Below, one piece after another: positions 9,607 through 20,334 of a stretch of 64,000 bases of DNA (position 1 is its first letter; every line of letters begins with the position of its first letter). This DNA is from Cinnamomum chago. Its lineage: Eukaryota; Streptophyta; Magnoliopsida; Laurales; Lauraceae. The stretch lies in contig CP142459.1 of NCBI GenBank assembly GCA_038049695.1, positions 68,812,001-68,876,000 on the forward strand, read 5' to 3'. The notes beneath the pieces are model-generated. The model was not told the DNA's origin and did not search any database. It worked only from the letters and a program-made list of their open reading frames with translations. The position numbers and the translations under genes are program-made.

Positions 9607-12273
9607 ATGCTTGGTCGTCGCTCTTGTCATCCAAATTTGGTTTCTTTAGATCAAGATTTAGAGCGAGCCCTTAGACAAATTAGATCATCTAAACACCATT
9701 ATGCTGTCTCACACACAAATTCATTAATGGCTGAAGAAAGAAAAGAGGATGAGGGTCCTGAGGCTCCACCTCTCCGACCCTTGAAGGAGCACTATACTCC
9801 TTCAGAATACGCGTCACCATCGTGTATTCAGCTGCCTACTATACAGGCAGCTCAATATGAAATCAAGCCTAGCACAATCAATCTTATTCCTTCTTTCTAT
9901 GGCTTGAACAATGAGGACCCGTACAATCATATTGATGAATTTTTGGTTATTTGCTCCACAGTGCGAATAAACAATTTCAGTAGTGAGGCCCTAAAAATGT
10001 TTCTCTTTCCATTTTCATTGAAGGACAAAGCCAAGTATTGGCTGAGTACCTTACCTACAAACTCCATCACTTCTTGGGCCCAATTACAACAAAAGTTCTT
10101 AGATAAATATTTCTCTGTGGGTAAAACAAATCAGTACAGGAGATCTATCACATCCTTTGTCCAAACTGATAATGAACAATTTCATGAGGCATGGGACAGA
10201 TTCAAGGATCTCATTAGAAAATGTCCTCATCACCAAATTGCCAAGTGGCAATTGGTTCAGTTCTTTTATGATGGGTTGTCTCCTGAATGGCGAAACATGG
10301 TAATCACCGCCAGTGGGGGATCAATTATGCTGAAAAATGAGGATGAGGCATGGGAGCTTTTTGAGAATATGAGTGAGACCTTTCAGCACCATGCTTCCAC
10401 TGCTAGATTAGAGAGGCCGGCAGCCTCTAATTTGCAAAAACCTAGAGGTGTGTTTGAAATTGAACCATCTAATGAACTCACCACTCAAGTGGCTGCCTTG
10501 ACCCAAAAGTTAGATCAGCTGATTTCTGAGGGACAATCTCTCCAATCTTCATCTCCCCAGCCCCCTGCTCATCAAGATGCTTGTGCTTTATGCAATAGTC
10601 CCGCTCATTTTGTGAGCAGTTGTCCTGCAGCACCCCAATTTCCTGAGTTTGTGCAAGAGCAAGTGAATGCTGCACAGGGGTTCTCCAAACCGGGTAATGA
10701 TCCATTTTCGAGTACTTTTAACCCGGGATGGCGCAATCACCCCAACTTTTCATGGAAGTCGCCCGGTCAAGGCACTTCATTCTCTCAACCGGGAAATGGG
10801 CCTAATTTTCAATACAATCCTACGGCCTATCGTTCCCAACAATCCTACCAGCAACCCAACCCTCAACCACCTCAAAGAACTCCATCATTTGAGGAGACAG
10901 TGCGGCAAGAGCTCAAAGAGCTCAAAGCAACCACTCAGCTGGTCCATTCCCACTCTCAATCCATAGCTAAGCTAGAGGTCCAGATCGGACAAATAGCTAA
11001 TGCTCTTAACAAAAGAGAGGAGGGACGCTTGCCTAGCCAACCCACGGTTAATCCTAAGAATTCTTTTGATGTGGGTAGTGGCTCGCAACATAATGATACC
11101 TTTCATGAGCAAGCGAAAATGGTTGTCACATTACGGAATGGGCGTGAGGTTGAGACTAGGCCCGAGGAGCCTAAGCAAGATGTGAGAGAGACCACAGCCA
11201 ATCCCAAGAGCTCTCGGGCTGACATGATTTCTAAGGGAAATGAGACACCCCCATATGTGCCTAAAGTCCCTTTTCCCACTTGTCTTGACACACCCTCTCC
11301 CTTTAGTAAAAAGAAAGCAACCATGGATGAAATGTTGGAGGTGTTTAAGCAAGTAAAGATTAACCTGCCTTTGCTGGATGCTATCAAGCAGGTTCCTTCT
11401 TATGCTAAATTTCTGAAAGATTTGTGCACTCAAAAACGCAAATCAAAATCTCATGTGCCAAAGAAGGTTTTACTTACCGAGCAAGTGAGCTCAATTCTCC
11501 ATAATGACACTCCTCCCAAGCTGAAAGATCCTGGCACTCCCACCATTACGTGCACAATTGGGAGTCACGTTATTGATCATGCATTGTTGGATCTGGGAGC
11601 GAGTGTCAATCTCTTGCCTTACTCGGTGTATGAGCAGATTGGGCTAGGGGACTTAAAGCCCACTCCGGTTACCTTACAACTTGCTGATAGGTCTGTTAGG
11701 GTGCCCCGGGGAATAATTGAGGATGTTCTGGTCAAGGTCGACAAGTTCCTTTTCCCTGTCGATTTCATCGTCCTTGACACTGAACAAGTGCAGAATTCAC
11801 GGAAACACACTACTGTAATTCTTGGACGGCCCTTTTTGGCCACGGCCAATGCGAACATTAATTGCCGAACCGGAGTTATGGATGTTTCCTTCGGGAATAT
11901 GAAAGTGAGGCTGAATGCTTTTAGGGCCTCTCATCAACCTTCAGACCAAGATGAATGCTTTGCAGTCAATGTTGTTGATGAGCTTGTAGAAAACACTCTT
12001 CACCCTGGGGATACTTTGCCAGCTGTCATTGCTCCTGATCTGTCTGACGGTCAGGAAGCTCAAATTTTGGATGTGTTGGAAATGCACAAGAGTGCACTCG
12101 GCTGTTCAATTGCCGAGTTAAAATATATTGATTCCTCTATTTGCATATCCCGTCTTCCTTGCATTGCTGATTTTACACTTTCTCGAGATATGCAGAGATT
12201 TTTAGATCCTAACCTGGAGGAGGTAGACATAAAGGGAGTGTTGAGTCATGTTTTTCGTGCTCTTTACTTGTAG
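9607..12273 (+). CDS. Retrotransposon gag-protease polyprotein
   Basis: The frame is open from 9472 to the stop at 12273; the first ATG is at 9607 and another good candidate is at 9727 (MAEERKEDEG). Counting from 9472, the gag capsid domain covers about residues 135-300 (LIPSFYGL, HIDEFL, KYWLSTLP, FYDGLSPEWR). A CX2CX4HX4C zinc knuckle (CALCNSPAHFVSSC) is near 369-382. A Pro/Gln-rich linker and a short coiled coil follow. The aspartic protease has its catalytic motif DLGASVNLLP near 707, with ILGRPFLATA downstream as the flap/second motif. The frame runs a short way into the usual protease-RT linker (HKSALGCSIAELK) and stops before any RT motif. The reading frame is intact for the virus-like particle proteins only. 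Confidence 0.92.
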   Translation: MLGRRSCHPNLVSLDQDLERALRQIRSSKHHYAVSHTNSLMAEERKEDEGPEAPPLRPLKEHYTPSEYASPSCIQLPTIQAAQYEIKPSTINLIPSFYGLNNEDPYNHIDEFLVICSTVRINNFSSEALKMFLFPFSLKDKAKYWLSTLPTNSITSWAQLQQKFLDKYFSVGKTNQYRRSITSFVQTDNEQFHEAWDRFKDLIRKCPHHQIAKWQLVQFFYDGLSPEWRNMVITASGGSIMLKNEDEAWELFENMSETFQHHASTARLERPAASNLQKPRGVFEIEPSNELTTQVAALTQKLDQLISEGQSLQSSSPQPPAHQDACALCNSPAHFVSSCPAAPQFPEFVQEQVNAAQGFSKPGNDPFSSTFNPGWRNHPNFSWKSPGQGTSFSQPGNGPNFQYNPTAYRSQQSYQQPNPQPPQRTPSFEETVRQELKELKATTQLVHSHSQSIAKLEVQIGQIANALNKREEGRLPSQPTVNPKNSFDVGSGSQHNDTFHEQAKMVVTLRNGREVETRPEEPKQDVRETTANPKSSRADMISKGNETPPYVPKVPFPTCLDTPSPFSKKKATMDEMLEVFKQVKINLPLLDAIKQVPSYAKFLKDLCTQKRKSKSHVPKKVLLTEQVSSILHNDTPPKLKDPGTPTITCTIGSHVIDHALLDLGASVNLLPYSVYEQIGLGDLKPTPVTLQLADRSVRVPRGIIEDVLVKVDKFLFPVDFIVLDTEQVQNSRKHTTVILGRPFLATANANINCRTGVMDVSFGNMKVRLNAFRASHQPSDQDECFAVNVVDELVENTLHPGDTLPAVIAPDLSDGQEAQILDVLEMHKSALGCSIAELKYIDSSICISRLPCIADFTLSRDMQRFLDPNLEEVDIKGVLSHVFRALYL

Positions 12274-12369
12274 TCCCTTCCTTTGATTTTATTTTATTTT
12301 ATTTTATTTTTTTTTTACTTACTTACTTGTAGTCTTTTCCTGTAGTTTCAAAAAAAAAAAAAAAAATCC

Positions 12370-12508
12370 GGCGTCTGGACGCCCGGATTTCGTTAAACCG
12401 CACTATGCTCTCTGCCTTGGGGCGTCCGGACGCCCGGAATTTTTTTTATATAGCAGGTTGGTCTCTGGAATGGGGCGTCCGGACGCCGGAGATGGGCGTC
12501 TGGACGCC
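12370..12508. repeat. Four copies of a 14-bp GC palindrome
   Basis: GGCGTCYGGACGCC occurs at 12370-12383, 12421-12434, 12474-12487 and 12495-12508. Two copies are perfect palindromes (GGCGTCCGGACGCC) and two carry a T at the centre. They stand out from the AT-rich surroundings and sit just after the gag-protease stop codon. Confidence 0.88.
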
Positions 12509-14315
12509 CGAAGAAAAAAAAAAAAATGGTCTGCGCGTCCTGCTTTCTTTGTGCAGTAATATCTGTAAACCTGGAACACGTGGATCATAAAGCCGGTAAG
12601 GATGTCGCCAATGTCCATCAGAGGCCAAACTAAAAGGTGTTTTTGAGAGTACAGCTTTAACAGAAATATCTTCTTTAACCAAAATAGTCCTTGCAGGTTC
12701 TCTAATCCCCAGATGACATCTTAGAATGGCTTTACTAGCTGAAGACTTTCTTCATGACTAAGAGTTCATTAATATTTAAAAAAAAAAAAAAATTTACTTG
12801 TTCTCCTTACTGTTCTTTTTCTTATTTCTTTTCCACTTGTGTTGAGGTAGTTTCGGTTGTTTTTTCCCTTTCTCGGGTGTGCACCCTCCTGCGGGGTGGG
12901 TCTTTGGTGCTAACCTTTTGCAGGTTCTTTCATGCAAGTTGGGGGGTCTACCCGACTTTTCTTTACTATGCATCGTTTTGTTTAGCACTACCCAGGTGAT
13001 ATCCCTCCTTTTCCCTTTACTTTTATTGTCCTTTATCTTTTATTTTGTGTTTAATATTGTGGACACTGTTACATTCAGTTGGGGGGTGGGGTTTTAACCT
13101 TGGGAGTAGTTTAGGGGTAGTTTTAGTTTTTTTTTAGTTCTGTTTGTTTGCTGTTTTTTTTTTATTTGCCTTTTCTTTTTCCTGCCTTTTCTTTTTCCTT
13201 GTCTTAAGAAATAAAATAAAATAAAATAAAATAAAATAAAAGGTCTTTTGCTTTTGTTGTTAGTCTTTTGGGAGATTTTTAATCGGGTTTTATGAAACGA
13301 AGATACCCTGTTTTTGGAACTTTTTGTGAGGAAAAAGAGAGGAAGGGTTCACTATCTTGTTTTAGGAAAGAGTTTTTGAGAAAGTGTTGAATTATTGATC
13401 TCTCACTTGACACGTATCATATAGAAAATTTGAAATGTGAAACTATGATTTCCATGCCAGTGAAAACTTCAGAACAATTATGATGGAAAGCTGACCCTCA
13501 GTCATACTTAAGTCGGGCATATGGAAAGGGCTACCTATTGTTGGGGATTGTTTAAAAAAAAAAAAAAAAAAAAAAGAAAAAAAAAGAAAGAAAAGAAAAA
13601 AAAAAAAAAAGTTGTGACTAGTTTGGGTTCGTAGCCTTTTTAACCTGAGCCAGTAAGCCCATAGGGGTATTGCCATACCTAGTGCCCTAAGGACATCTGT
13701 CTTGGGAGTCATTGGCTGAATGCTCGTTACATGGGTTAATTAGAAAGCTTAAGGGACCTCAGCATTGCACAGTCATTCCTTAAAAAAAAAAAAACCAAAA
13801 TAGTGTTGTCCCTTGAAAAACAATTGTGTGAAAGCCACCACAAATGCCTTGAGAGGATTCATAGCTTTTACTGAGGTTCGGTGGCCCAGCATTTTGAAAG
13901 AAAAAGATTTGTTTTCACGGAAATTGTTAGTGGATCGTTTTATGCTTTCATGCTTCTATATATACACAATTTTCACCGTGCACAATTAATTTTTCCAGCA
14001 TGATTTTGAGGATTTCGGACCAAAAGATAGGATTGGTGAACCACATTTGAGTGTGTATTGAAAACCCCAAAAATCAGGAATATTCGGTGTTCGTTGATAC
14101 CTTGGTGGAAAATACTCCCGGTTTTTATTTTATGTTTTAGGAATTTTGTGGGTAGATTCACTGCAAACCCTCACGAGACTATAACTCGTCCTCTAAGGGG
14201 AACTTAGAGGTTTAAAGGCTTGCTGCACATGCTAAGTGCAGCCGTGCTCCCTACGAAAGTGGCCTTAGTTAGTTTTCTTTTTGTCTTAGTTTTGCTCGAG
14301 GTCTAGCAAAGTGTA

Positions 14316-14326
14316 AGTTGGGGGGT
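14316..14326 (+). promoter_or_regulatory. Polypurine tract
   Basis: AAGTTGGGGGG lies directly before the right LTR (TGATAGAGCC at 14328). It is the expected plus-strand primer site. Similar GTTGGGGGG tracts occur inside the element at about 12938 and 13078. Confidence 0.8.
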
Positions 14327-14327
14327 G

Positions 14328-15697
14328 TGATAGAGCCTAAAAGATACATTTTAGGCCCCTTAATGAGGACTTGGTTATACCGTCGAAAGATATTAATTAA
14401 TTTAATTATGTTATTTTATTGTTTGTAGGCCCTACAATGCAAGGAGCAAAATTCAAGGTTAAATTGGAAGGAATCTCACAAAGCATGACAAAGAAGGAGT
14501 TGCAAGTAAGAAAGATTGCCAAATATGGGAGGAGACTCAAATAAGAAAGCAAAGCAAGAGTCCAAACATGCCTTGGATATCCAACATGGGTCCCACTCAT
14601 CCCATAGCATGCCAACATGGAAGGTCTTCTAATTGTACCATGATTCTCGGAATTTTCAGGGGCAGCAACTTGAAATGGTCATAACTTTCAACTCGAGTGT
14701 CGGATTCGTAAAATCTATGTACCGTTGGAAAGCTCTTTTCGAGTAGATATCCGTGGAGTCCAAGATTGTATAAATCGGAGCTATATCGAGGGAGATATGA
14801 CCTTGCGAAGTTTGCTGTGATGACCAGTGGGCCCGGACCCGACGGGAATCCGACTCCTATACGAATTGAAGACCTTTTTCACCCCAAAACTTATATATAG
14901 GAGCCCTAACTCGTTTTTGGGAATATTGACATCGGGAGAGAAGGTCTGAAGAAGGTTTTGGAGCTTTTGGGAGCGTAGCCATGGCGATTTCGTCAAGAAC
15001 TCTTCATCAATCGTCTTCCATGAGTAACTAACTCCTTATCTTAGGGTTGTGATGAAGCCCTAGTTTTGTGTTTATGGTGATGTATAGGTTCTAGGAATTT
15101 ACTTTTAATGCTTTGATTATATGACATTGATTTAATCCATTGATTGGATTCGTTTGTTAATGAAATATCTCTTTTGGTGTTTTATTCTTGTAGTTTAGAA
15201 TACCAAGTCATATAACATGATGCTTGAATGAATGTGTTTGTTAGATCTAGGATAATCTATGCCATAGAGATAGGTTATGCCCTGATTTGCATCCACTACC
15301 CTTATTGGGTGACTCTGTGAAGGTTTGTAACCAGAACGAGTCTGGAAAGCATTGACAGTGAAACCCTAGACCTATATTCGCCATTGCACAGGCTATGGTG
15401 GATTCATACCCTAAGACTTTTCTCTTATTGAATCACCCCTGTCTTTTAATTTGTTAATTTAGAAATCTTTAATTTGTTAATCAAAACCAATCAGCCCATT
15501 ACTTCGTTTTCTAATAGGATTAGTTTAATAATCAACACTTTGTCTTCTACTAGAATTAGTTTAGAAATTTAGGAAATAACACAACTTAGCCTTTTTGTCC
15601 CAGTGGATACGATACTCGGTTAGCATCTTTGCTTTTTCAAGCAGAGATAATAGCGGAGAATAAATTTAGAATTGCAACCCTGTTCTAGGATTGACCA
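14328..15697 (+). repeat. 3' LTR of the gypsy element
   Basis: This 1,370-bp LTR runs from TGATAGAGCC to TTGACCA and is nearly identical to 7918-9288. The differences I saw are single bases, such as tcaaata/ccaaata and ctcgcg/cttgcg, plus one small indel at the 5' end. It is followed by the GCAAG target duplication at 15698-15702. Confidence 0.95.
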
Positions 15698-15702
15698 GCA
15701 AG
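15698..15702. repeat. 5-bp target site duplication, right copy
   Basis: GCAAG follows the right LTR directly and matches 7913-7917. Confidence 0.93.
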
Positions 15703-17081
15703 ATAGAGTGCATTTTAAATGATAACTAGTAAATGCTTTTATCAATTATTTTAGAAAGTATCAACGTGAGCTTCTCTAGAGTTACCCCACTTGTTTAGAA
15801 AGAGACCAGAAGACCACTTTGATTTATGATTTCAGTACACCTAATAGTGGTCTTACGATTTGGATGTATGAAATCCTCCTATCCCTATATATCCAGTAGA
15901 TATCTCTGGACCAAGAAGATCTGAAAATGAAAAAATTATGAAAATGTGAGGATTCTATGTAAACCATCAATATAATTCTATGACACGTCTTACCTTGGAA
16001 TCTTCACGTTCATGGGATTACAGATCAGTTCCAAACAAGACCTAATGAGAAGGTGTAAAAAGAAAGGTAAACAGTCATCACTTTGTTGGAAATAGACAAA
16101 CCCAGCTCCCCTTGGGTCTGACATTATCTGAATTACAAGGCTTGGAACTGATTGTCAAAGCCCAGAGGACATAAGCAAGATATGTTGTACTAACTCTTGG
16201 CCCATTGACACATACCTCTCATCTACTGTCGAGGTGGACAGTGACATTCCCATATCATCTATTGCATAGGTTATAAAAATCAGAACATGGCACCACTTGG
16301 CATGATCTCTCCATCTCTTTTTTGTTTGAAATGATGTGAACCCTCCTCTTTTATACTGGACTTTTGAAAGAAACTTCCCAACGACCCTTATAAATGTGGA
16401 GGAAGCATCATAGAATGCACGGTCACGAAACAACCCAAAATTTGTTCAGGCCAAAGCCAAGCATTCCATTCCACGTTGCCCAATCCATCTTCCAGTGATC
16501 CAGCTGGTTCATTTGGCAACACCCACATTCATTGATTTTCTCCTGCTGATCTTGAATGAAGAACCATCAATTTGTAAGCCATGTAAGATGGCTAGAACTG
16601 TCCCACCTGATGTTTTCTCCCTTTTCTTTTCTCTATGTAAAATGACCAAATGACTCATGTCTTGGTTTTCCTGGCCATGACCACAGCAATGAGCAACCTT
16701 TTTAAACGACCAAGACCACAGTCTGCCTTTTCGTTTACACTCCTTGTGAGTCTAAAGAGTAATGATACGAGCTGAGGACTCTGAATCATGGTCAGGTGTG
16801 GAATGCCCGTTGGGAGGATGAGAGCCTTGAGTTTGAAAGCTAAGAGTGATTTGCCTTTTTGTTCTTTTGAGGGAAAAAGTGCACCTCTTCATAATCACAT
16901 ATCCATCTCATCCTCCTCCCCTATAATAACAACTCATGCAAGCACACGACTGCAAGTGGAGATTGCATCAAAAGTGGATTCTTGTTCCTTGCATCACAAA
17001 TATGCCATCATGAGATTTAATTGCCATGCATCAATCTATAGTATATGAGTTAATATTTGTTAACCAAAAGTTTATATAAAT
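15703..17081. other. Intergenic region between retrotransposon and tRNA gene
   Basis: No gene is supportable. The longest frame (16155-16433, minus, 92 codons) has no recognisable domain and no exon-like neighbours. Just upstream of the tRNA are CCAAAAG (about 17063-17069) and a TATATAAA box (about 17072-17080), which resemble the CAA and TATA-like elements found near plant tRNA genes. Confidence 0.5.
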
Positions 17082-17154
17082 GGGGGTGTAGCTCATATGG
17101 TAGAGCGCTCGCTTCGCATGCGAGAGGCACGGGGTTCGATTCCCCGCACCTCCA
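17082..17154 (+). tRNA. tRNA-Ala (anticodon CGC)
   Basis: The 73-nt gene folds into a full cloverleaf. The acceptor stem GGGGGTG pairs with CACCTCC with one G-U pair. The D arm is GCTC/GAGC and the anticodon stem CTCGC/GCGAG encloses the loop TTCGCAT, giving anticodon CGC. The T stem CGGGG/CCCCG encloses TTCGATT. The discriminator base is A. It reads GCG alanine codons. The internal A box (TAGCTCATATGG) and B box (GGTTCGATTCC) are intact, there is no intron, and a T-run terminator follows. Everything looks functional and nuclear. Confidence 0.97.
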
Positions 17155-17155
17155 A

Positions 17156-17161
17156 TTTTTT
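17156..17161 (+). terminator. RNA polymerase III terminator
   Basis: A run of six T residues begins two bases after the tRNA discriminator base, as expected for Pol III termination. Confidence 0.85.
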
Positions 17162-18446
17162 AATATTATTTTTTTTATATGAAAAATACCACTTAAACTT
17201 TAAGAAATAGGCAGAGGGTTGAAACACCTTTAAGAATAAAAAAGAAACAATAGAGGGAGCAAACACTTTAAAATGATATTAATGGCAAATGCCCTACGTG
17301 ATCCAAATTTTTTAATTTTTTAATTTTCATGAAAAAAATATTTAACTTTAAAACATAGAAAGAGGGATTACGATGAAAATGATAGAGGGCCAAAATAATT
17401 TAAAAATATAACAATGGCAAAGGTCCTAAGTCCCATGATATTATGAAATAATTCAACATTCTGCAATATCATAAAATATTCCAACATGCAAATATCACAA
17501 AAAGGGGGACATTGCATGATGCCAAGGATGGCTGAACACTTTCTAATACTATAGAATGGGGCAAATTTGTTCAAAAAGCTTATAAGAGACCCTTTACCGA
17601 CATTATGAAATGTTTGGGCCCTCTATTTTTATTTTCTTTAAAGGCGTGTTTGGTGCCCCTGTTTCTCCTCTATGGTTCCGCCTTTTCTACGACCCAATTG
17701 AGGACATCCGGATCCTCTCTCACACTAAATCAAATCAAAAGGGAAGGATTCGTCAACCATTTTATTACTGCACCAAACACATCGAGCAAGGTAACTTGTC
17801 ACCTACCCTTTTCCTTTGAAACCAATATTGCCAAAACACCAGTGGTTTTTTTTCTTTGTAAGAATCTCTTTTTTATTTTTCATTTTTTATTTGGTTTTTC
17901 CTCCAATGGAAGAGCGGCAGCAAATAAAGTTTGAATCCTCATCTAAGGCTAATGGTCAAACAAGAAAAGGATAGTCTTTTACAATTCTAGAAATTGATTG
18001 AACCCAAGCTCACTACCCTACTCTGAAAGTGACTAGAGCTCATATGTATATTTATAGGTCTTTGGACTTATTAGACAACAGGAAACCTATACACACTTTT
18101 ACCACCCTTCCCTCCTCATACATTTATATACCTATATAGGTTTCATTGAAAGAAGACTCATCTTAAATAGTATATTCTAAGCCATCAATGAAAAATGAAA
18201 GAAAAGCTAATGAATGGTCAGGATTCTCACCATCAGGCAATTATAAGACGTCATCCATCCGAAATCATGCCCAACAGAGCAACAATGTTCACCATGTGGG
18301 TCCCCACCCCTTTTCATCAACAAGACCCCCAATGCAGCAGAAATGACAAACACTACCACCCCATCCACATTTCTCATTTTCCCATTCCCCCAACCAAACA
18401 CACTATCTCAAACTCATCCCATTTTCTCACGATACATTTATTAAAA

Positions 18447-18495
<49 letters not shown>

Positions 18496-18635
18496 ACAAA
18501 GAAAACCAACTCCCTCTTCTGCTCTCTCTTTCTTCTTTTCCCCTCTCCAATCCCTCTGCTCCATTGCCTGCAACTGGAAGAGAGAGAAAATTATAGAAAG
18601 AAGAGAGGAGAAGAGTTCTTACAAATGCCAAAGCC
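17162..18635. other. Intergenic region and 5' flank of the trihelix gene
   Basis: No gene is supportable. 17170-17430 contains two imperfect copies of an A-rich block with 'gaaaaatacc/atttaacttta' and 'aatggcaaakgycct' motifs. 18449-18492 is a (TC)n microsatellite. The region from about 18500 to 18635 is pyrimidine-rich and probably 5' UTR. Confidence 0.55.
18449..18492. repeat. (TC)22 microsatellite
   Basis: An uninterrupted TC dinucleotide run lies about 145 bp before the trihelix start codon, probably in its promoter or 5' UTR. CT-rich runs are common at plant 5' UTRs. Confidence 0.9.
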
Positions 18636-19882
18636 ATGTCTGATCCTCCAAACACTACCTCCATAGTCATTCTCGACCCCCACCACCACCACCACCACCC
18701 TCTTCTCATCTCCACCGCCGCCGCCGCCTCCTCCGCAGCCACCCCATCTTCCTCCTCTCTCGAAAGAGAGTACCGGAAAGGCAATTGGACAGTCCACGAG
18801 ACCATGGTCCTCATCACCGCGAAGAAGATGGACGACGAGCGGCGCTTCCGGTCCGCAACCTCCGAGAGCAAGCAGTCCTACAAGACCGCCGAGCTCCGGT
18901 GGAAGTGGGTGGAGAACTACTGCTGGAATCATGGCTGCTTTCGCAGCCAGAATCAGTGCAACGACAAGTGGGACAACCTCCTCCGAGACTACAAGAAGGT
19001 AAGAGACTACGAGGCCGGAGCTCCGTCAGACGACCGACCGTCTTATTGGCAGATGGAGAAGCATGAGAGGAAGGAGAGAAATCTTCCTTCTAATCTTCTC
19101 TATGATGTCTTCCAAGCGCTACACGACGTCGTTAATAGAAGATTCTTGCAGAGATCTTCGGCCCCAGATGCACCCACACCTGTTATTTCTCAGCCGTCTG
19201 CACCACCACCTCCTTCTCCTCCTCTTCCTCCCCCTCCACCTCCTCCGCCGCCGCAGCCGCCCCTGCAATCGCCTCTTTCAGGTAGTTCTGATGTGGGGTG
19301 GGTTGTTTTTTTTTTTTTCTTTCTCTTTAAAGGGAAACGATTTTTGCCCACATTTGCCGATTGTGAATTCCAGAGAATTCAAACCAATGAAAATTCTAAT
19401 TATTCAGTAGGAGTTTGGGTCCAACTCCAACCTCGCTCATAGGATTTGGAAAAATTTTTTTCCTGCACATTTGTGTATTAAAATTATTTTTACGAGAAAA
19501 AGATTTTGGCTTTCTACAGAGCCACAAAAAGACCCACATTTGGAAATTGCAAAACTATAAAAAAAAATCCTCAATTTTAGGATTTGCACATTGAGGCAGA
19601 CGCTTGTGAGTGATGTGCACCGCAATGCATCGAAATCAATGTGAAATCTGAGCTCCACAAATCTTTTAGCAAGAATCCATATTCCAATGGGGTAAGGAAT
19701 CAATAGATTTGTGGATTGCTGGTTGATTACCAAATTGTGCTCATTATTTCTCATAAAACACTTGTCACTTCCCCATAGCTAGATGCATATACTCCAACAG
19801 GACACACGTGCCTTGAAGCCCCTTGGTCCCCATCAATCAGTCTCGATCACTGATCGGATCAGCCCATTCCAAATGGACGGTG

Positions 19883-19913
<31 letters not shown>

Positions 19914-20334
19914 TCGTTGACTATGGTCAGCTTTGAACACATAAAATGTATCCACAAATATTGATTAGGTGCGTATGAGATTAACCCATTAACCGGTTTT
20001 ATTTGATAATCTTGTAGCGGAAATATCGGATTCGTCCGAAACAGAAGGAGAAGGGAGTGAAAGAGTGGATTCCGATACGAAACGGAGGAAGGTCCGAAAC
20101 GTGGGGTCGAGCGTGGTTCGTAGCGCGTCGCTGTTGGCTCGGACGTTGCTGGCTTGTGAGGAGAAGAAGGAAAAGCGGCATCAAGACGTGCTGGAATTGG
20201 AAGAGAGGAGGCTTCAGATAGCGGAGAACCGAAACGAGATGAATCGGCAAGGAATCGATGGGCTCATATCGGCTGTCAGTAATCTCTCCAGTGCTATACA
20301 CGCCCTCGTATCCAACCGAAACGATACGAGATGA
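18636..20334 (+). CDS. Trihelix (GT-factor) transcription factor
   Basis: Two exons, 18636-19281 and 20018-20334, join through a GT-AG intron to give 320 aa. Residues about 48-145 form a trihelix/Myb-SANT-like DNA-binding domain: NWTVHETMVLITAKKMDDER (helix 1), AELRWKWVENYCW (helix 2) and CNDKWDNLLRDYKKV (helix 3). The conserved tryptophans are present, and a fourth helix follows around SYWQMEKHERKERNLP. A His run (16-21), an Ala/Ser-rich segment and a long proline tract (about 187-212) are low complexity. Exon 2 starts AEISDSSETEGEGSER, then a basic KRRK stretch that may be a nuclear signal, then a C-terminal coiled coil (LELEERRLQIAENRNEMNRQ) typical of trihelix dimer regions. It should act in the nucleus on GT-type promoter elements. 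Targets are unknown. Confidence 0.9.
19892..19913. repeat. (AT)n microsatellite in trihelix intron
   Basis: An AT dinucleotide run lies about 100 bp before the acceptor site of the only intron of the trihelix gene. Confidence 0.85.

Larger units (their letters stand above)
12274..14327 (+). other. Non-coding 3' section of the retrotransposon
   Basis: This 2-kb stretch replaces the RT-RNaseH-integrase region expected here. It contains four GC-rich palindromes (12370-12508), poly(T) and poly(A) runs, an ATAAA-type simple repeat (13209-13241), a long A-rich tract (13554-13610) and three GTTGGGGGG tracts. I find no RT, RNase H, integrase or envelope-like motif in any frame. It probably supplies cis signals only. 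Confidence 0.75.
7918..15697 (+). mobile_element. Non-autonomous Ty3/gypsy (Athila-like) LTR retrotransposon
   Basis: This is a 7,780-bp element bounded by a perfect 5-bp duplication. In order it has a left LTR (7918-9288), a primer-binding site complementary to tRNA-Asp (9295-9313), a gag-protease frame (9607-12273), a roughly 2-kb non-coding 3' section, a G-rich polypurine tract (14316-14326) and a right LTR (14328-15697). The gag type, tRNA-Asp primer and DLGAS protease point to the Athila/Tat side of plant Ty3/gypsy elements. Reverse transcriptase, RNase H and integrase are absent, so mobility would need those enzymes from a relative. The LTRs differ at only about ten positions by eye, implying a recent insertion. 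No host gene is interrupted. Confidence 0.93.

Noticed and set aside
13443..13712. Minus-strand frame rich in Phe inside the retrotransposon
   Set aside because: It is a translation of a long A-rich tract with no RT, integrase or envelope-like motif.
16155..16433. Minus-strand frame of 92 codons between retrotransposon and tRNA gene
   Set aside because: No family resemblance and no adjoining exons. Kept only as intergenic DNA.
18494..18932. Minus-strand frames opposite the trihelix gene
   Set aside because: They are antisense shadows of the coding and CT-rich sequence of the trihelix first exon.
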